64,000 bases of DNA. Source: JASEGV01 sp947085405. Its GTDB lineage: Bacteria; Bacteroidota; Ignavibacteria; UBA10030; BY39. The stretch is from the NCBI GenBank assembly GCA_947085405.1, contig CAMTWO010000023.1, positions 1 to 64,000 of the forward strand. The letters run 5' to 3'. The position numbers and the translations under genes are program-made. A model generated the notes under the pieces. It was not told the origin of the DNA, ran no database searches, and saw only the letters and a list, made by a program, of their open reading frames with translations. This document shows, piece after piece, positions 56,523-64,000 of this stretch; the stretch's first letter is position 1, and each line of letters starts with the position of its first letter.

Positions 56523-57269
56523 TTAAAATGAATATGTTAATCCTATGTATGGAAATTTAATAATCTCGAACTTGTCTCTCTCTCTAAAAAAACTAAATCG
56601 TGTGAAAACAAATGCTAATTCTGAAACAAAATTACTTCTATAAGCTCTTACACCAATTAAAAATAATGATAACTCGAATCTTTCATCATAAGTTTGTGGT
56701 ATCATTCCTTCAGCTATGAATTTAACGCCACCTTTTTCTTTGCTCGAAACGATTGTTTCAAATCCAACCTGTGCCCAACTGTGTGAGTTGCTGTATTCAG
56801 TTTCTTTCTGAAAAAATTGTGTAATGTTGAAGTGAAGTTTTGTATAATCAGTGCCTAAACTAACTGAAAGATTTCCATAAAAATTTTTACCCATATAACC
56901 TGATGAAAATAATTTATTCGCGATGAACCAATCGGCACCAATAGCAACACCCCTAACCAAATCGTTGCTTTTGTAAATTTGGAATTTTGCACCGGTTCCT
57001 AAAAACGAGGAGCCCCAAATCGGTAAGTTGGTTGTGAGGTTTATATGAAAATAATCGGTGATTGCGTAACCACCTTGTATTAGAAAAAAAGTGTACATAC
57101 TTCCCCAAAATTTTCCCTTGGGAACTATGTTACCTGTTGACATCCAGAAGAGCCGATTTTGAACCGGGTCAGAAACGGTCATAGTTTTTTCTACGATAAT
57201 TTCTTTACCAACCGAACTGTACATTGGTACCAGGAAAAAAGACAATATTACTATCAATAATAATTTCAT
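56523..57269 (-). CDS. Predicted outer-membrane protein of the aldehyde dehydrogenase operon
   Basis: A 248-residue protein with a hydrophobic signal (residues 3-20). The mature part has beta-barrel-like strands ('GKFWGSMYTFFLIQGGYAIT', 'NFYGNLSVSLGTDYTKLHF') and ends in an aromatic strand ('FPYIGLTYSF'). I recognise no named family. It overlaps the PPC-domain gene by one base (TAATG) and precedes the aldehyde dehydrogenase gene by 9 bp, so all three are probably co-expressed. Function unknown. Confidence 0.68.
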   Translation of the reverse strand: MKLLLIVILSFFLVPMYSSVGKEIIVEKTMTVSDPVQNRLFWMSTGNIVPKGKFWGSMYTFFLIQGGYAITDYFHINLTTNLPIWGSSFLGTGAKFQIYKSNDLVRGVAIGADWFIANKLFSSGYMGKNFYGNLSVSLGTDYTKLHFNITQFFQKETEYSNSHSWAQVGFETIVSSKEKGGVKFIAEGMIPQTYDERFELSLFLIGVRAYRSNFVSELAFVFTRFSFFRERDKFEIIKFPYIGLTYSF

Positions 57270-57709
57270 TAAATGAGATTTTTATTTTTCCATAAGAATA
57301 AATCTGTTTCTTCATCTCTTTCGCGTACTAAATCTTCGCCTGTAAATTCATCAATAAAAACTTCGCAGGCAAAAACTTTTGTACCGGGTATCAGATGTCC
57401 GCCAAAAACTTTTCCATCTCTGTCGCTGAGTGTAATGTGTGCATGTACGAATGGTTTGCCGTCGCGAACGCTCACATTCCCGATGCAGCTTAAAATTTCA
57501 AACCCACCTTTCATTTCAATATTCAAGTACTCTTTTTTATTTTGATCAAAAAATCCGATAATGGCACTCGTAACAGCGCCGATTGTCTTTATCTTTCCGA
57601 TGCGTATGTCTTCTTCGGTTACTATTTTTGTAAGAGCATCATACAGATCGACACCCGAAGGTAATGAACCGATGAAAGTGCGTTTGTATTTGTATTGAGG
57701 TCTGAACAC
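57269..57709 (-). CDS. PPC/DUF296-domain protein
   Basis: A 146-residue protein consisting of a single PPC (plant and prokaryote conserved, DUF296) domain. The conserved 'PFVHAHITLSDRDGKVFGGH' patch provides histidines for a metal site, and 'RTFIGSLPSGVDLYDAL' opens the fold. In plants the domain occurs with AT-hook DNA-binding motifs; no such motif is seen here, and the bacterial role is unknown. First gene of the run leading to the aldehyde dehydrogenase. Confidence 0.85.
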   Translation of the reverse strand: MFRPQYKYKRTFIGSLPSGVDLYDALTKIVTEEDIRIGKIKTIGAVTSAIIGFFDQNKKEYLNIEMKGGFEILSCIGNVSVRDGKPFVHAHITLSDRDGKVFGGHLIPGTKVFACEVFIDEFTGEDLVRERDEETDLFLWKNKNLI

Positions 57710-57803
57710 AGTTCAAATATAGGGATTTGGAAGGATTTTAACAAGAAAAGGCTTTTCAAAAAATCTGGAAACTCTCGCATAACCATAAATGGTTACGCTG
57801 ATT

Positions 57804-57825
57804 GAAAAAAGACCGATGAATCGGC
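57804..57825 (-). terminator. Terminator after ruvB
   Basis: In minus-strand reading GGCCGAT-TC-ATCGGTC (57810-57825) forms a hairpin with one G-T pair, followed by TTTTTT (57804-57809). It begins directly after the ruvB stop codon. Confidence 0.82.
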
Positions 57826-58869
57826 CTAATCAAATCCTAACCCGGATTGCGAGATGTGTTTTTGTTTCAGGCTAAAATGCTCGTACGCAATTTTGTTTGC
57901 AACTCTACCGCGAGGTGTACGCTGTATAAATCCTTCCTGTATCAGATATGGTTCGTAAACTTCTTCAATGGTTCCGGGGTCTTCACTAACTGCGGAGGCA
58001 AGAGTAGTTAAACCAACCGGACCTCCATCAAACTTCTCTACGATAGTCAAAATTATTCTTTTATCCATTTCATCTAAACCGCGGCTGTCAACCTCAAGCG
58101 CTCGAAGTGAATAATCAGCTACCTCGTTGTTTATTACACCTTTATGCTCTTTCAGATTTTTATCAGCTTGTGCAAAATCGCGGCATCGCTTGATTAGCCG
58201 GTTGGCGATTCGAGGTGTTCCACGCGAGCGAGATGCAATTGTTTCAAGCCCTTCGCTTGTTATCTCAACATCTAAAATATTAGCCGACCGCATCAGAATA
58301 TTTTGCAGGGTTTGTGTGTCGTAGTAATCTAACCGGTTTGTAACACCAAAACGTGAACGGAGCGGACTCGTTAATAAACCGGCGCGAGTAGTTGCACCAA
58401 CGAGTGTGAACTTTGGAAGTTTTAACTGAACATTGCGGGCATTCGGACCGGAGTCAATCACAATATCTATTACAAAATCTTCCAACGCCGGATACAGATA
58501 TTCTTCGATTGTTGGATTTAAGCGATGAATTTCGTCAATGAATAACACGTCCCCCTCTTGCAAATTTGTTAGTATACCGGCTAAATTATACGGTTTATCG
58601 AGCGCCGGACCTGAAGTAATTTTGATGTTAGCTCCCATCTCATTTGCAATAATATGGGCAAGTGTTGTTTTGCCGAGTCCGGGTGGCCCGGTAAGCAAAA
58701 CGTGGTCTAAAGTTTCTTTCCGCTTTTTTGCAGCAGAGATAAAAACTTTCAGGTTGTTCACAATTTTTTCCTGACCAAAAAATTCCCCGAAGTTAATTGG
58801 ACGCAAAGTTTGATCGAGTTCAACTTCGCTTTCGAATTGTTCGGGGGATGTTACATCTGCTTTACGCAT
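57826..58869 (-). CDS. ruvB: Holliday junction branch migration helicase RuvB
   Basis: A 347-residue AAA+ motor that drives branch migration with RuvA. Walker A 'GPPGLGKTT' is at residues 61-69, Walker B 'LFIDEIHRL' follows, with sensor 'LVGATTRAGLLTSPLRSRFG' and a C-terminal winged helix ('FIQRTPRGRVANK'). Length is typical. The start codon follows the vapC stop with no spacer; an AAAGGA ribosome site lies inside the vapC coding region. ruvA and ruvC are not in the window. A terminator follows immediately. Confidence 0.97.
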   Translation of the reverse strand: MRKADVTSPEQFESEVELDQTLRPINFGEFFGQEKIVNNLKVFISAAKKRKETLDHVLLTGPPGLGKTTLAHIIANEMGANIKITSGPALDKPYNLAGILTNLQEGDVLFIDEIHRLNPTIEEYLYPALEDFVIDIVIDSGPNARNVQLKLPKFTLVGATTRAGLLTSPLRSRFGVTNRLDYYDTQTLQNILMRSANILDVEITSEGLETIASRSRGTPRIANRLIKRCRDFAQADKNLKEHKGVINNEVADYSLRALEVDSRGLDEMDKRIILTIVEKFDGGPVGLTTLASAVSEDPGTIEEVYEPYLIQEGFIQRTPRGRVANKIAYEHFSLKQKHISQSGLGFD

Positions 58870-59316
58870 CTATAAATATTCCTTTAATACCAAGACCTTT
58901 ATTTCTTTTACATCCCTTAAATCCCTATCATTTGTAATAAAAATTTCTGCACCTACTTCCATAGCTGATGCAATTTGTATAGCATCAAGAGTTCTTAATT
59001 TTTTGTATTTCCCTTTTAATTTACTAGCACTTTCTGCGATGTTTGAATCAATATCTATCAAATTAATATTCTTCCCGTGTTTAAGAAAATCGGCAAACTT
59101 ACTTGCGAGTTTCGCATTTTTCATCTCCATAGGTTTTGATAAAACTTCTATCAAGGTAATAACTGAGGTAAAAGCAGTTAATTTTTCAGATAGAAAATAA
59201 TTTACAATTTCTTGTGAAATATGACCATATTCAGGGTGGGCTTCTATATAATATATTATCGGTGCCGTGTCTAAAAAGACCGTTTCAATTTTTTCGAGTG
59301 CTTCGTCTATTGTCAT
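58870..59316 (-). CDS. PIN-domain toxin (VapC-like)
   Basis: A 148-residue PIN-domain ribonuclease. The acidic metal-binding residues are visible in 'VFLDTAPIIYYIE', 'TLIEVLSKP', 'LRTLDAIQIASAME' and 'FITNDRDLRD', the four-acidic pattern of active VapC toxins. It overlaps its antitoxin gene by 4 bp (ATGA) and ends with TAG directly before the ruvB ATG. The family call is firm; the target RNA is unknown. Confidence 0.9.
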   Translation of the reverse strand: MTIDEALEKIETVFLDTAPIIYYIEAHPEYGHISQEIVNYFLSEKLTAFTSVITLIEVLSKPMEMKNAKLASKFADFLKHGKNINLIDIDSNIAESASKLKGKYKKLRTLDAIQIASAMEVGAEIFITNDRDLRDVKEIKVLVLKEYL

Positions 59317-59537
59317 GAACGGTCTTCTCTTAACCGATTAACATATTTTTGTGCATCCTCACCTTTCCATAAATTTCTTCCAACACCGTATAATTTAGTC
59401 CAATCGAGTTTCTTTTTAATAATTACATTTTTCTCTCTCAATCTATAGATTAACCGATTAAGCAGCTTTACCTGATTAGCTTTTGAAAGATGTCCAACTT
59501 CTTTTTCGATTTTTTTAAATTTGATTGTTGTATCCAT
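59313..59537 (-). CDS. Antitoxin of the VapC module
   Basis: A 74-residue basic protein directly upstream of the PIN-domain toxin with a 4-bp overlap. The first half ('KIEKEVGHLSKANQVKLLNR') is helical and the C-terminal part ('LYGVGRNLWKGEDAQKYVNR') has the 'LWKGEDAQKYVN' pattern of toxin-binding tails found in PIN antitoxins of this kind. It probably neutralises the toxin and represses the operon. No clear DNA-binding motif is visible. Confidence 0.78.
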   Translation of the reverse strand: MDTTIKFKKIEKEVGHLSKANQVKLLNRLIYRLREKNVIIKKKLDWTKLYGVGRNLWKGEDAQKYVNRLREDRS

Positions 59538-59605
59538 GTTTAAATGCTTATTAATTATTTTTTTTACCAGTTTAATATAGAAAATTTATTCATCTCATCA
59601 AAAAT

Positions 59606-60883
59606 TTAATTAAAAAAATAAAAACTGCCACCTGAACCACCGAAACGAGGATTTACTATATTATTATAAATCGAACCGAATGTATAACTTAAACCAATAT
59701 AACCACTATACCTGTAATTAGTTGCGAGCTCTGTGCGACGAAGAAGTATCTTCTCGGGTGTCGCTTGTCCTTTTCGAAGCGATAACTGGTCATTAATTCT
59801 TGAATAGCTTGCAAAGAGGTTCAATGAAAGCCCTTCAAATAGACGTAAATTTAAATTGGTATAAATTCTTAAGCTTCGTTTCTGAAAATCGTGAAGAAAT
59901 TGAGAACCCGATAACGTTGTTGAAACAGAACCCCACGGCTGGCGCAAATCTAATGTAAAAGAGAGCGATTGTTTAAAAAGCCGTTCAGCAGTCTTATCAA
60001 ATATTGTCTCTTCCTCATAACGAACATTTTCATGAGTAAGTTTATACATCAATCGGAGTTGTCGGCGAGTTGACTCACTGTATGGGAATATATTGTATTC
60101 AACTGCGGGCGAAGCAGAAACTTTTAATTTAGTATTTCCATAAGTCGAGGTGGAAGCATCTGCAAATCCTCCAACCGACCAATGCTCACTCATACTTCTG
60201 ACAACCATCGCATTAAAATTGTAACCGCGCGATATACTTAAAATTTTCATAGTGCCATAATCGAATTGACTCTCGTTGTAATTCGTATTTATTGAAAAAT
60301 TTAGTTTCCAATCCTCAGTTACTCTATTTGCGCTGAACCCACCCGAAAGGTAAACGGAACTTGATACCTTTTCACCGTTTAAATTAGAATTTATACTCGT
60401 AGTAAAAACCCAATTATCCCATTTATCAATAATTTGTTCAACTTTTGTAGGGACCAAATAGGTAATATTCAAAAATTCGTTTAGAGGTGTTTTGGCCACG
60501 TATCGGGTAAGTCCTAACTTCAACGACTTTACCAATGTCCGTCGAATTATATCAGGCGTATCGGACTCCTTTGTTATGAAAACCAATGTATCGTGCAGCC
60601 CGGCATATTTATTTTTACCAATGAATGTTAAGGTGTACTCTTCTCCCTTACCGCCGGTTTGCTGAGTCGTAATCAGAACATGAACATCCGCCTGATTCGG
60701 GTCGCGCACATAATTTACAAATGTAATTTCAGTGCGGATATAATTTTCGTCGCAGAAAAAGCAATCGATAAAAACATTTGGCGCAAACTGTCTCAAAGCA
60801 CTTGTAGTGTCTTCAATTTCTTGCGAAAATAATTGAGTAGTAAATAAAAACAAAAATAGGACAATGGATACTCTGGTTTTCAT
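59606..60883 (-). CDS. Outer-membrane protein with periplasmic N-terminal domain
   Basis: A 425-residue protein with a signal peptide ending near 'TQLFSQ' (residue 20). The first part (about 25-135; 'VFIDCFFCDENYIRTEITFV') is a soluble alpha/beta domain with two nearby cysteines (CFFC). The remainder alternates beta strands typical of a barrel ('VSSSVYLSGGFSANRV', 'YRYSGYIGLSYTFGS'). I recognise no characterised family; similar unnamed proteins are common in this phylum. An AGGAG ribosome site precedes the ATG. Single gene. Confidence 0.72.
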   Translation of the reverse strand: MKTRVSIVLFLFLFTTQLFSQEIEDTTSALRQFAPNVFIDCFFCDENYIRTEITFVNYVRDPNQADVHVLITTQQTGGKGEEYTLTFIGKNKYAGLHDTLVFITKESDTPDIIRRTLVKSLKLGLTRYVAKTPLNEFLNITYLVPTKVEQIIDKWDNWVFTTSINSNLNGEKVSSSVYLSGGFSANRVTEDWKLNFSINTNYNESQFDYGTMKILSISRGYNFNAMVVRSMSEHWSVGGFADASTSTYGNTKLKVSASPAVEYNIFPYSESTRRQLRLMYKLTHENVRYEEETIFDKTAERLFKQSLSFTLDLRQPWGSVSTTLSGSQFLHDFQKRSLRIYTNLNLRLFEGLSLNLFASYSRINDQLSLRKGQATPEKILLRRTELATNYRYSGYIGLSYTFGSIYNNIVNPRFGGSGGSFYFFN

Positions 60884-60925
60884 ATTGAACTCCTAATGAT
60901 TTGTAATGAGATGTTTTTTAAGAAT

Positions 60926-62611
60926 TTATGTTTTATCTTCAGGTAATTCAGGTTCCACAAAAATTACTTTTTCGCGTTCGAGTACTACAGTGCCTTCGTT
61001 GCTCTTTTTAGGTTTGCGAACATATTTTCGCTCGCAATATGCAACCGGTACATTACCGGCATTTCGCATCTTGCTGTAATAAGCTGCAATACTTGCGGCT
61101 TGTTTAACTGCTTCTTTCGCCGGCTTTATTTTGGTGTTACCTACTTTTAACACTACATGCGACCCACCTGCACCTCGCGCATGAAACCAAAGGTCGTTCG
61201 GCTTGGCATATTTCATTGTCAGCAAGTCGTTATTAGCGGCGCTCTTGCCTACTAATACTTCAAAATCGCCCGCCACTTTAAAAATTCGGAATGGAGGTAA
61301 TGCCGCCTTTTCTTTTTCGGATATTAAATGCAATCGTTTTAAGTCGGCATCATACACATCCTTAAATTCAGCAAACTGCTCTTTTGTTTGACAGTTATCT
61401 AAATGCAGCAGCAGTTTCTCGAGTAGTGCAATATTTTTTGTAACATCTACCAGCCGGGTTTTTACCGCCTCGTATGCAATACGCGCCTTTCTGGATTTAT
61501 CGAAATACCGCTCAGCATTTTTTGCCGGAGTTAATTTGGGATCCAAGGTTATGCGCATCAACTTATCATTGTGAAATACATCCTCAACATCAATATCCTT
61601 AGTCCCTTTTGTTAGATGTTGCAAATTCGTCATTATGACTTTTGCGATATGGTCATATTCATCAGCACGGCTTGCCTCCAACACTTCATTTTTTATTGCT
61701 TTTTCTGTGCGTACTAACTTATCAAGTTCATTTTTGATTTTTAGTAAGAATTCCTTTTTATCGAGATCAATATTAGTCGCCTTGAACGACTGATAAACGA
61801 AAACTTTTACTCCTTCATTTACACTCGAAAAATTCTCCGGTGTCGAACCGGTCAGATGTTCTAACTTGACCATCGAAAATACTCGTGGAATATTGTTGCT
61901 GTAATAAATTGTCGGGGCAGGCTTGCTTACTTCGGTAAATAAATTAATTAATTGTTGGTATATGGTTTTTAAATCATCGTGAGTTAATTCACCGGCATGA
62001 ACCTTCTCTTCAAGTTTTGCACGATGCAAAGCTTCACGTGCAAGGGTTGAACCAAGAAACTTATAAGCACCCTTAACTGCACTGAAAGTTGTCTTGTTTC
62101 CATCCTCTAACATTTTATTCTTAAATGTTTCAAAGTCAGCTATCAAGTTGCTAAAGTCTTCTTCTTTTGATTTGAACAAATTTTCATACGATTTTCCAAC
62201 AAAATCTTTACTGTGTTTAAAGGCATTTATTATTTCTTTGTTCTCGTTGATCAAAAATATGTTCGCCGACGTTGTTCCAAATAGATGGAACAGCATTTTC
62301 ATCTTATTCGAAAAATTAATATTTATTATTCTATCAAAAAGATGTCCGGTGATGTTATTGATGGTTAGGTTATTTAATTCAGTAAATAAAGAGATTGAAT
62401 TCCGTTTTGCCCTTGCGATTTGTTCTCGCATGAAAATAAAATTCATCTGCGGAGTAATAGAGACAGATAAAGTTTTAGGAGTAGTGTTTGCAAGCAGCGA
62501 AATTTGTAATTCATTTTTTTGTTGTGAATATAATTCAAGGACAGCAGCATTTTTGAGTGCCACATTAAATTCATCTGCAAGACTTTGAAGTGTTATAAAA
62601 TGATTCAACAT
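60926..62611 (-). CDS. rqcH: RqcH-like NFACT protein (ribosome quality control)
   Basis: A 561-residue protein of the NFACT/FbpA family. The NFACT-N domain ends with the Asp93-Arg94 pair ('LFDRIININF') needed for tRNA selection in RqcH. A helix-hairpin-helix region and coiled coil follow (about 170-430), and the C-terminal NFACT-R domain shows 'NDLWFHARGAGGSHVVLKV'. RqcH binds split 50S subunits and adds alanine tails to stalled chains. Length and domain order match. It is divergent from yicC, with the promoters in the 218-bp gap. Confidence 0.9.
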   Translation of the reverse strand: MLNHFITLQSLADEFNVALKNAAVLELYSQQKNELQISLLANTTPKTLSVSITPQMNFIFMREQIARAKRNSISLFTELNNLTINNITGHLFDRIININFSNKMKMLFHLFGTTSANIFLINENKEIINAFKHSKDFVGKSYENLFKSKEEDFSNLIADFETFKNKMLEDGNKTTFSAVKGAYKFLGSTLAREALHRAKLEEKVHAGELTHDDLKTIYQQLINLFTEVSKPAPTIYYSNNIPRVFSMVKLEHLTGSTPENFSSVNEGVKVFVYQSFKATNIDLDKKEFLLKIKNELDKLVRTEKAIKNEVLEASRADEYDHIAKVIMTNLQHLTKGTKDIDVEDVFHNDKLMRITLDPKLTPAKNAERYFDKSRKARIAYEAVKTRLVDVTKNIALLEKLLLHLDNCQTKEQFAEFKDVYDADLKRLHLISEKEKAALPPFRIFKVAGDFEVLVGKSAANNDLLTMKYAKPNDLWFHARGAGGSHVVLKVGNTKIKPAKEAVKQAASIAAYYSKMRNAGNVPVAYCERKYVRKPKKSNEGTVVLEREKVIFVEPELPEDKT

Positions 62612-62829
62612 AATTTTTGATTTTCCTTTTTTATCCGCTCAAATATACAAAAACCGAAGCATATCTCAAACACGAGAGAAAGGCTTGGAAGATGATTAAA
62701 AATTTTGTAATTTAGGTGTGGCAATTTCCAGTTTTTATCATTTCTGATTAATAAACGCCAATTTTATAAATTCCTATGTGAGTTTGTATTTATTCAGAAG
62801 CGCTATCAAAAAAAATAATAGGATTATAG

Positions 62830-63711
62830 ATGATTTCGAGCATGACGGGCTACGGCAGAGGCGACGCTGCACAAAAAGGTATTACTGCAACGGCAGAACT
62901 TCGCAGCGTGAATAACCGGTTCTTAGAACTAACAATACGGCTTCCAAAGAATTTATCGCATCGCGAAAACGATGTAAAAGAAATAGTGCAATCTAAGATT
63001 GACCGCGGCAAAATTAATTTGTCTGTAAATATCGAAACGCCTGTCGATCAACGGGCACCTATGATGATTAATAAAGACGCTGCCCAGATGAGTTATAAAA
63101 TACTTAACGAGCTAAAAAAGTCGGTTAATATCAAAGAAGACATTACAATCGATCATCTATTAAAGTTTTCCGAAATCATACGACCCGAAGATAAAGAAAA
63201 CACAGGCGAAGTTGAATGGGTGTTGTGCGAGAAAGCGGTTAGAAAAGCTTTAGGCAATCTTCTGAAAATGCGCGACGATGAAGGGAGCGAATTGCAAAAA
63301 GATTTATCCCGTCGAATAAAATTGATTGATAAAAAGATCGATATAATTGAGAAGCTCTCGAAACAACGCATCCCAATCGAGCGAACCCGGCTGCGCGAAC
63401 GAGTTGAAAAATTAATTGAAGCCAAAGACCGTATCGATGATAAACGCTTGGAACTCGAAATAATATTATTATCTGAAAAATTGGATGTTACAGAAGAGTG
63501 TGTGCGGCTGCGAAGTCATCAAAAATATTTTCTCGAATCTATGAATGGTAAAGAACCATCAGGAAGAAAATTAAATTTCCTGGTTCAGGAAATTCATCGC
63601 GAGGTAAATACGATAGGTTCCAAAGCAAACGATGCAATAATTTCGCGGCACATTATTGAAATAAAAGAAGAGCTTGAAAAAATAAGAGAACAAATTCAAA
63701 ATATAGAATAA
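62830..63711 (+). CDS. YicC/YloC-family endoribonuclease
   Basis: A 293-residue protein with the signature N-terminus 'SSMTGYGRG' followed by 'ELRSVNNRFLELTIRLP', and the C-terminal DUF1732 region ending 'FLVQEIHREVNTIGSKAND'. These are diagnostic of YicC proteins, which are RNA endonucleases. TAATG overlap with gmk at 63711 reproduces the yicC-gmk order found in many bacteria. Confidence 0.95.
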   Translation: MISSMTGYGRGDAAQKGITATAELRSVNNRFLELTIRLPKNLSHRENDVKEIVQSKIDRGKINLSVNIETPVDQRAPMMINKDAAQMSYKILNELKKSVNIKEDITIDHLLKFSEIIRPEDKENTGEVEWVLCEKAVRKALGNLLKMRDDEGSELQKDLSRRIKLIDKKIDIIEKLSKQRIPIERTRLRERVEKLIEAKDRIDDKRLELEIILLSEKLDVTEECVRLRSHQKYFLESMNGKEPSGRKLNFLVQEIHREVNTIGSKANDAIISRHIIEIKEELEKIREQIQNIE

Positions 63712-64000
63712 TGAGTAATCCGAAACTGATTGTCGTCTCTGCACCCAGTGGCTGTGGCAAAACAACAATTGTGAAAGAAATTTTGAAAAGTCATCCGGAA
63801 TTTCATTTCTCGGTGTCGGCAACCACCCGTACGAAACGAAATAATGAAACAGACGGCAAAGATTACTACTTTATAACTAAAGAAGAATTTCAAAAACATA
63901 TCGAAAATGATACGCTCATCGAGTGGCAAAAAATTTATGACGATTATTATGGCACGCTTGTATCCGAAGTTGATAAATCGTTTGCCTGCGGTAAATCGGT
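63711..64000 (+). CDS. gmk: Guanylate kinase (partial, cut by window end)
   Basis: The first 96 codons of guanylate kinase, which phosphorylates GMP to GDP. The P-loop is 'APSGCGKTT' (residues 11-19; cysteine where alanine is usual), followed by the GMP-binding 'SVSATTRTKRNNETDGKDY' and 'FITKEEFQKHI'. About half of the protein lies beyond 64000. It shares one base with the yicC stop codon. Confidence 0.95.
   Translation, partial: MSNPKLIVVSAPSGCGKTTIVKEILKSHPEFHFSVSATTRTKRNNETDGKDYYFITKEEFQKHIENDTLIEWQKIYDDYYGTLVSEVDKSFACGKS

Noticed and set aside
62094..62588. A 164-codon open frame antisense to rqcH
   Set aside because: It lies wholly within a well-supported gene and has the Ser/Phe-rich composition typical of reverse-strand frames.
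1..64000. tRNA, rRNA, CRISPR or prophage genes
   Set aside because: No cloverleaf-like gene, ribosomal RNA segment, spaced direct-repeat array, integrase or phage structural gene was seen; gaps between genes are mostly too short.

Overview
The window is an AT-rich bacterial chromosome segment, densely packed and almost wholly coding. It most resembles the Bacteroidota/Ignavibacteriota side of the FCB group; I favour an Ignavibacteria- or Kryptonia-like lineage. The evidence is three secreted proteins with 'NYPNPF' type IX secretion (T9SS) tails, a giant SprA translocon protein, a PorX response regulator, an S46 dipeptidyl-peptidase, a DUF5686 surface protein, and one clear Bacteroidota-type promoter (TTG-N20-TAnnTTTG). 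I saw no rRNA, tRNA, CRISPR array, prophage or transposase gene.

Layout. 11-9425 (-): an envelope operon of three SurA/PpiC peptidyl-prolyl isomerases, a MoxR ATPase, a subtilase with a T9SS tail and a membrane VWA protein. 9574-11328: a Spy-like periplasmic protein and RmuC, with abutting stop codons. 11358-14193 (-): a RelE-type toxin-antitoxin pair overlapping a DUF5686 surface protein. 14237-19180 (-): a tightly overlapping LPS operon kdsA-kdsC-kdsD-lptC-ostA-lptB. 19265-19727: a small cassette with a GxxExxY nuclease-like gene and a perfect 19-bp inverted repeat at its ends. 19752-26109: a dicarboxylate/glutamate symporter, a secreted cupin, a T9SS cargo protein and an S46 peptidase. 26261-43340 (+): a long operon-like run sprA-porX-tsaE-tsaB-accD-panC-glmU(N)-hypothetical-LytR_C-rsfS-argS-GH13 lipoprotein, with several GTG/TTG starts. 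43700-49404: an S9 peptidase and an AddA/RecB-like helicase-nuclease, separated by an 8-bp-periodic repeat. 49494-54754: outer-membrane barrel proteins, a Tyr/Arg/Gly/Pro-rich lipoprotein, a 3-methyladenine glycosylase and a T9SS cargo gene flanked by hairpin repeats. 54894-57709 (-): a PPC/DUF296 - outer-membrane - CoA-acylating aldehyde dehydrogenase operon. 57826-59537 (-): vapBC directly abutting ruvB. 59606-64000: an outer-membrane protein, RqcH/NFACT, and the yicC-gmk pair, with gmk cut by the window end.

Functionally the region is mostly envelope biogenesis (LPS synthesis and export, periplasmic chaperones, T9SS) mixed with housekeeping genes. The accessory signals are the GxxExxY inverted-repeat cassette, the REP-like hairpins, the octamer array and two toxin-antitoxin modules whose toxin genes abut or overlap a downstream gene.
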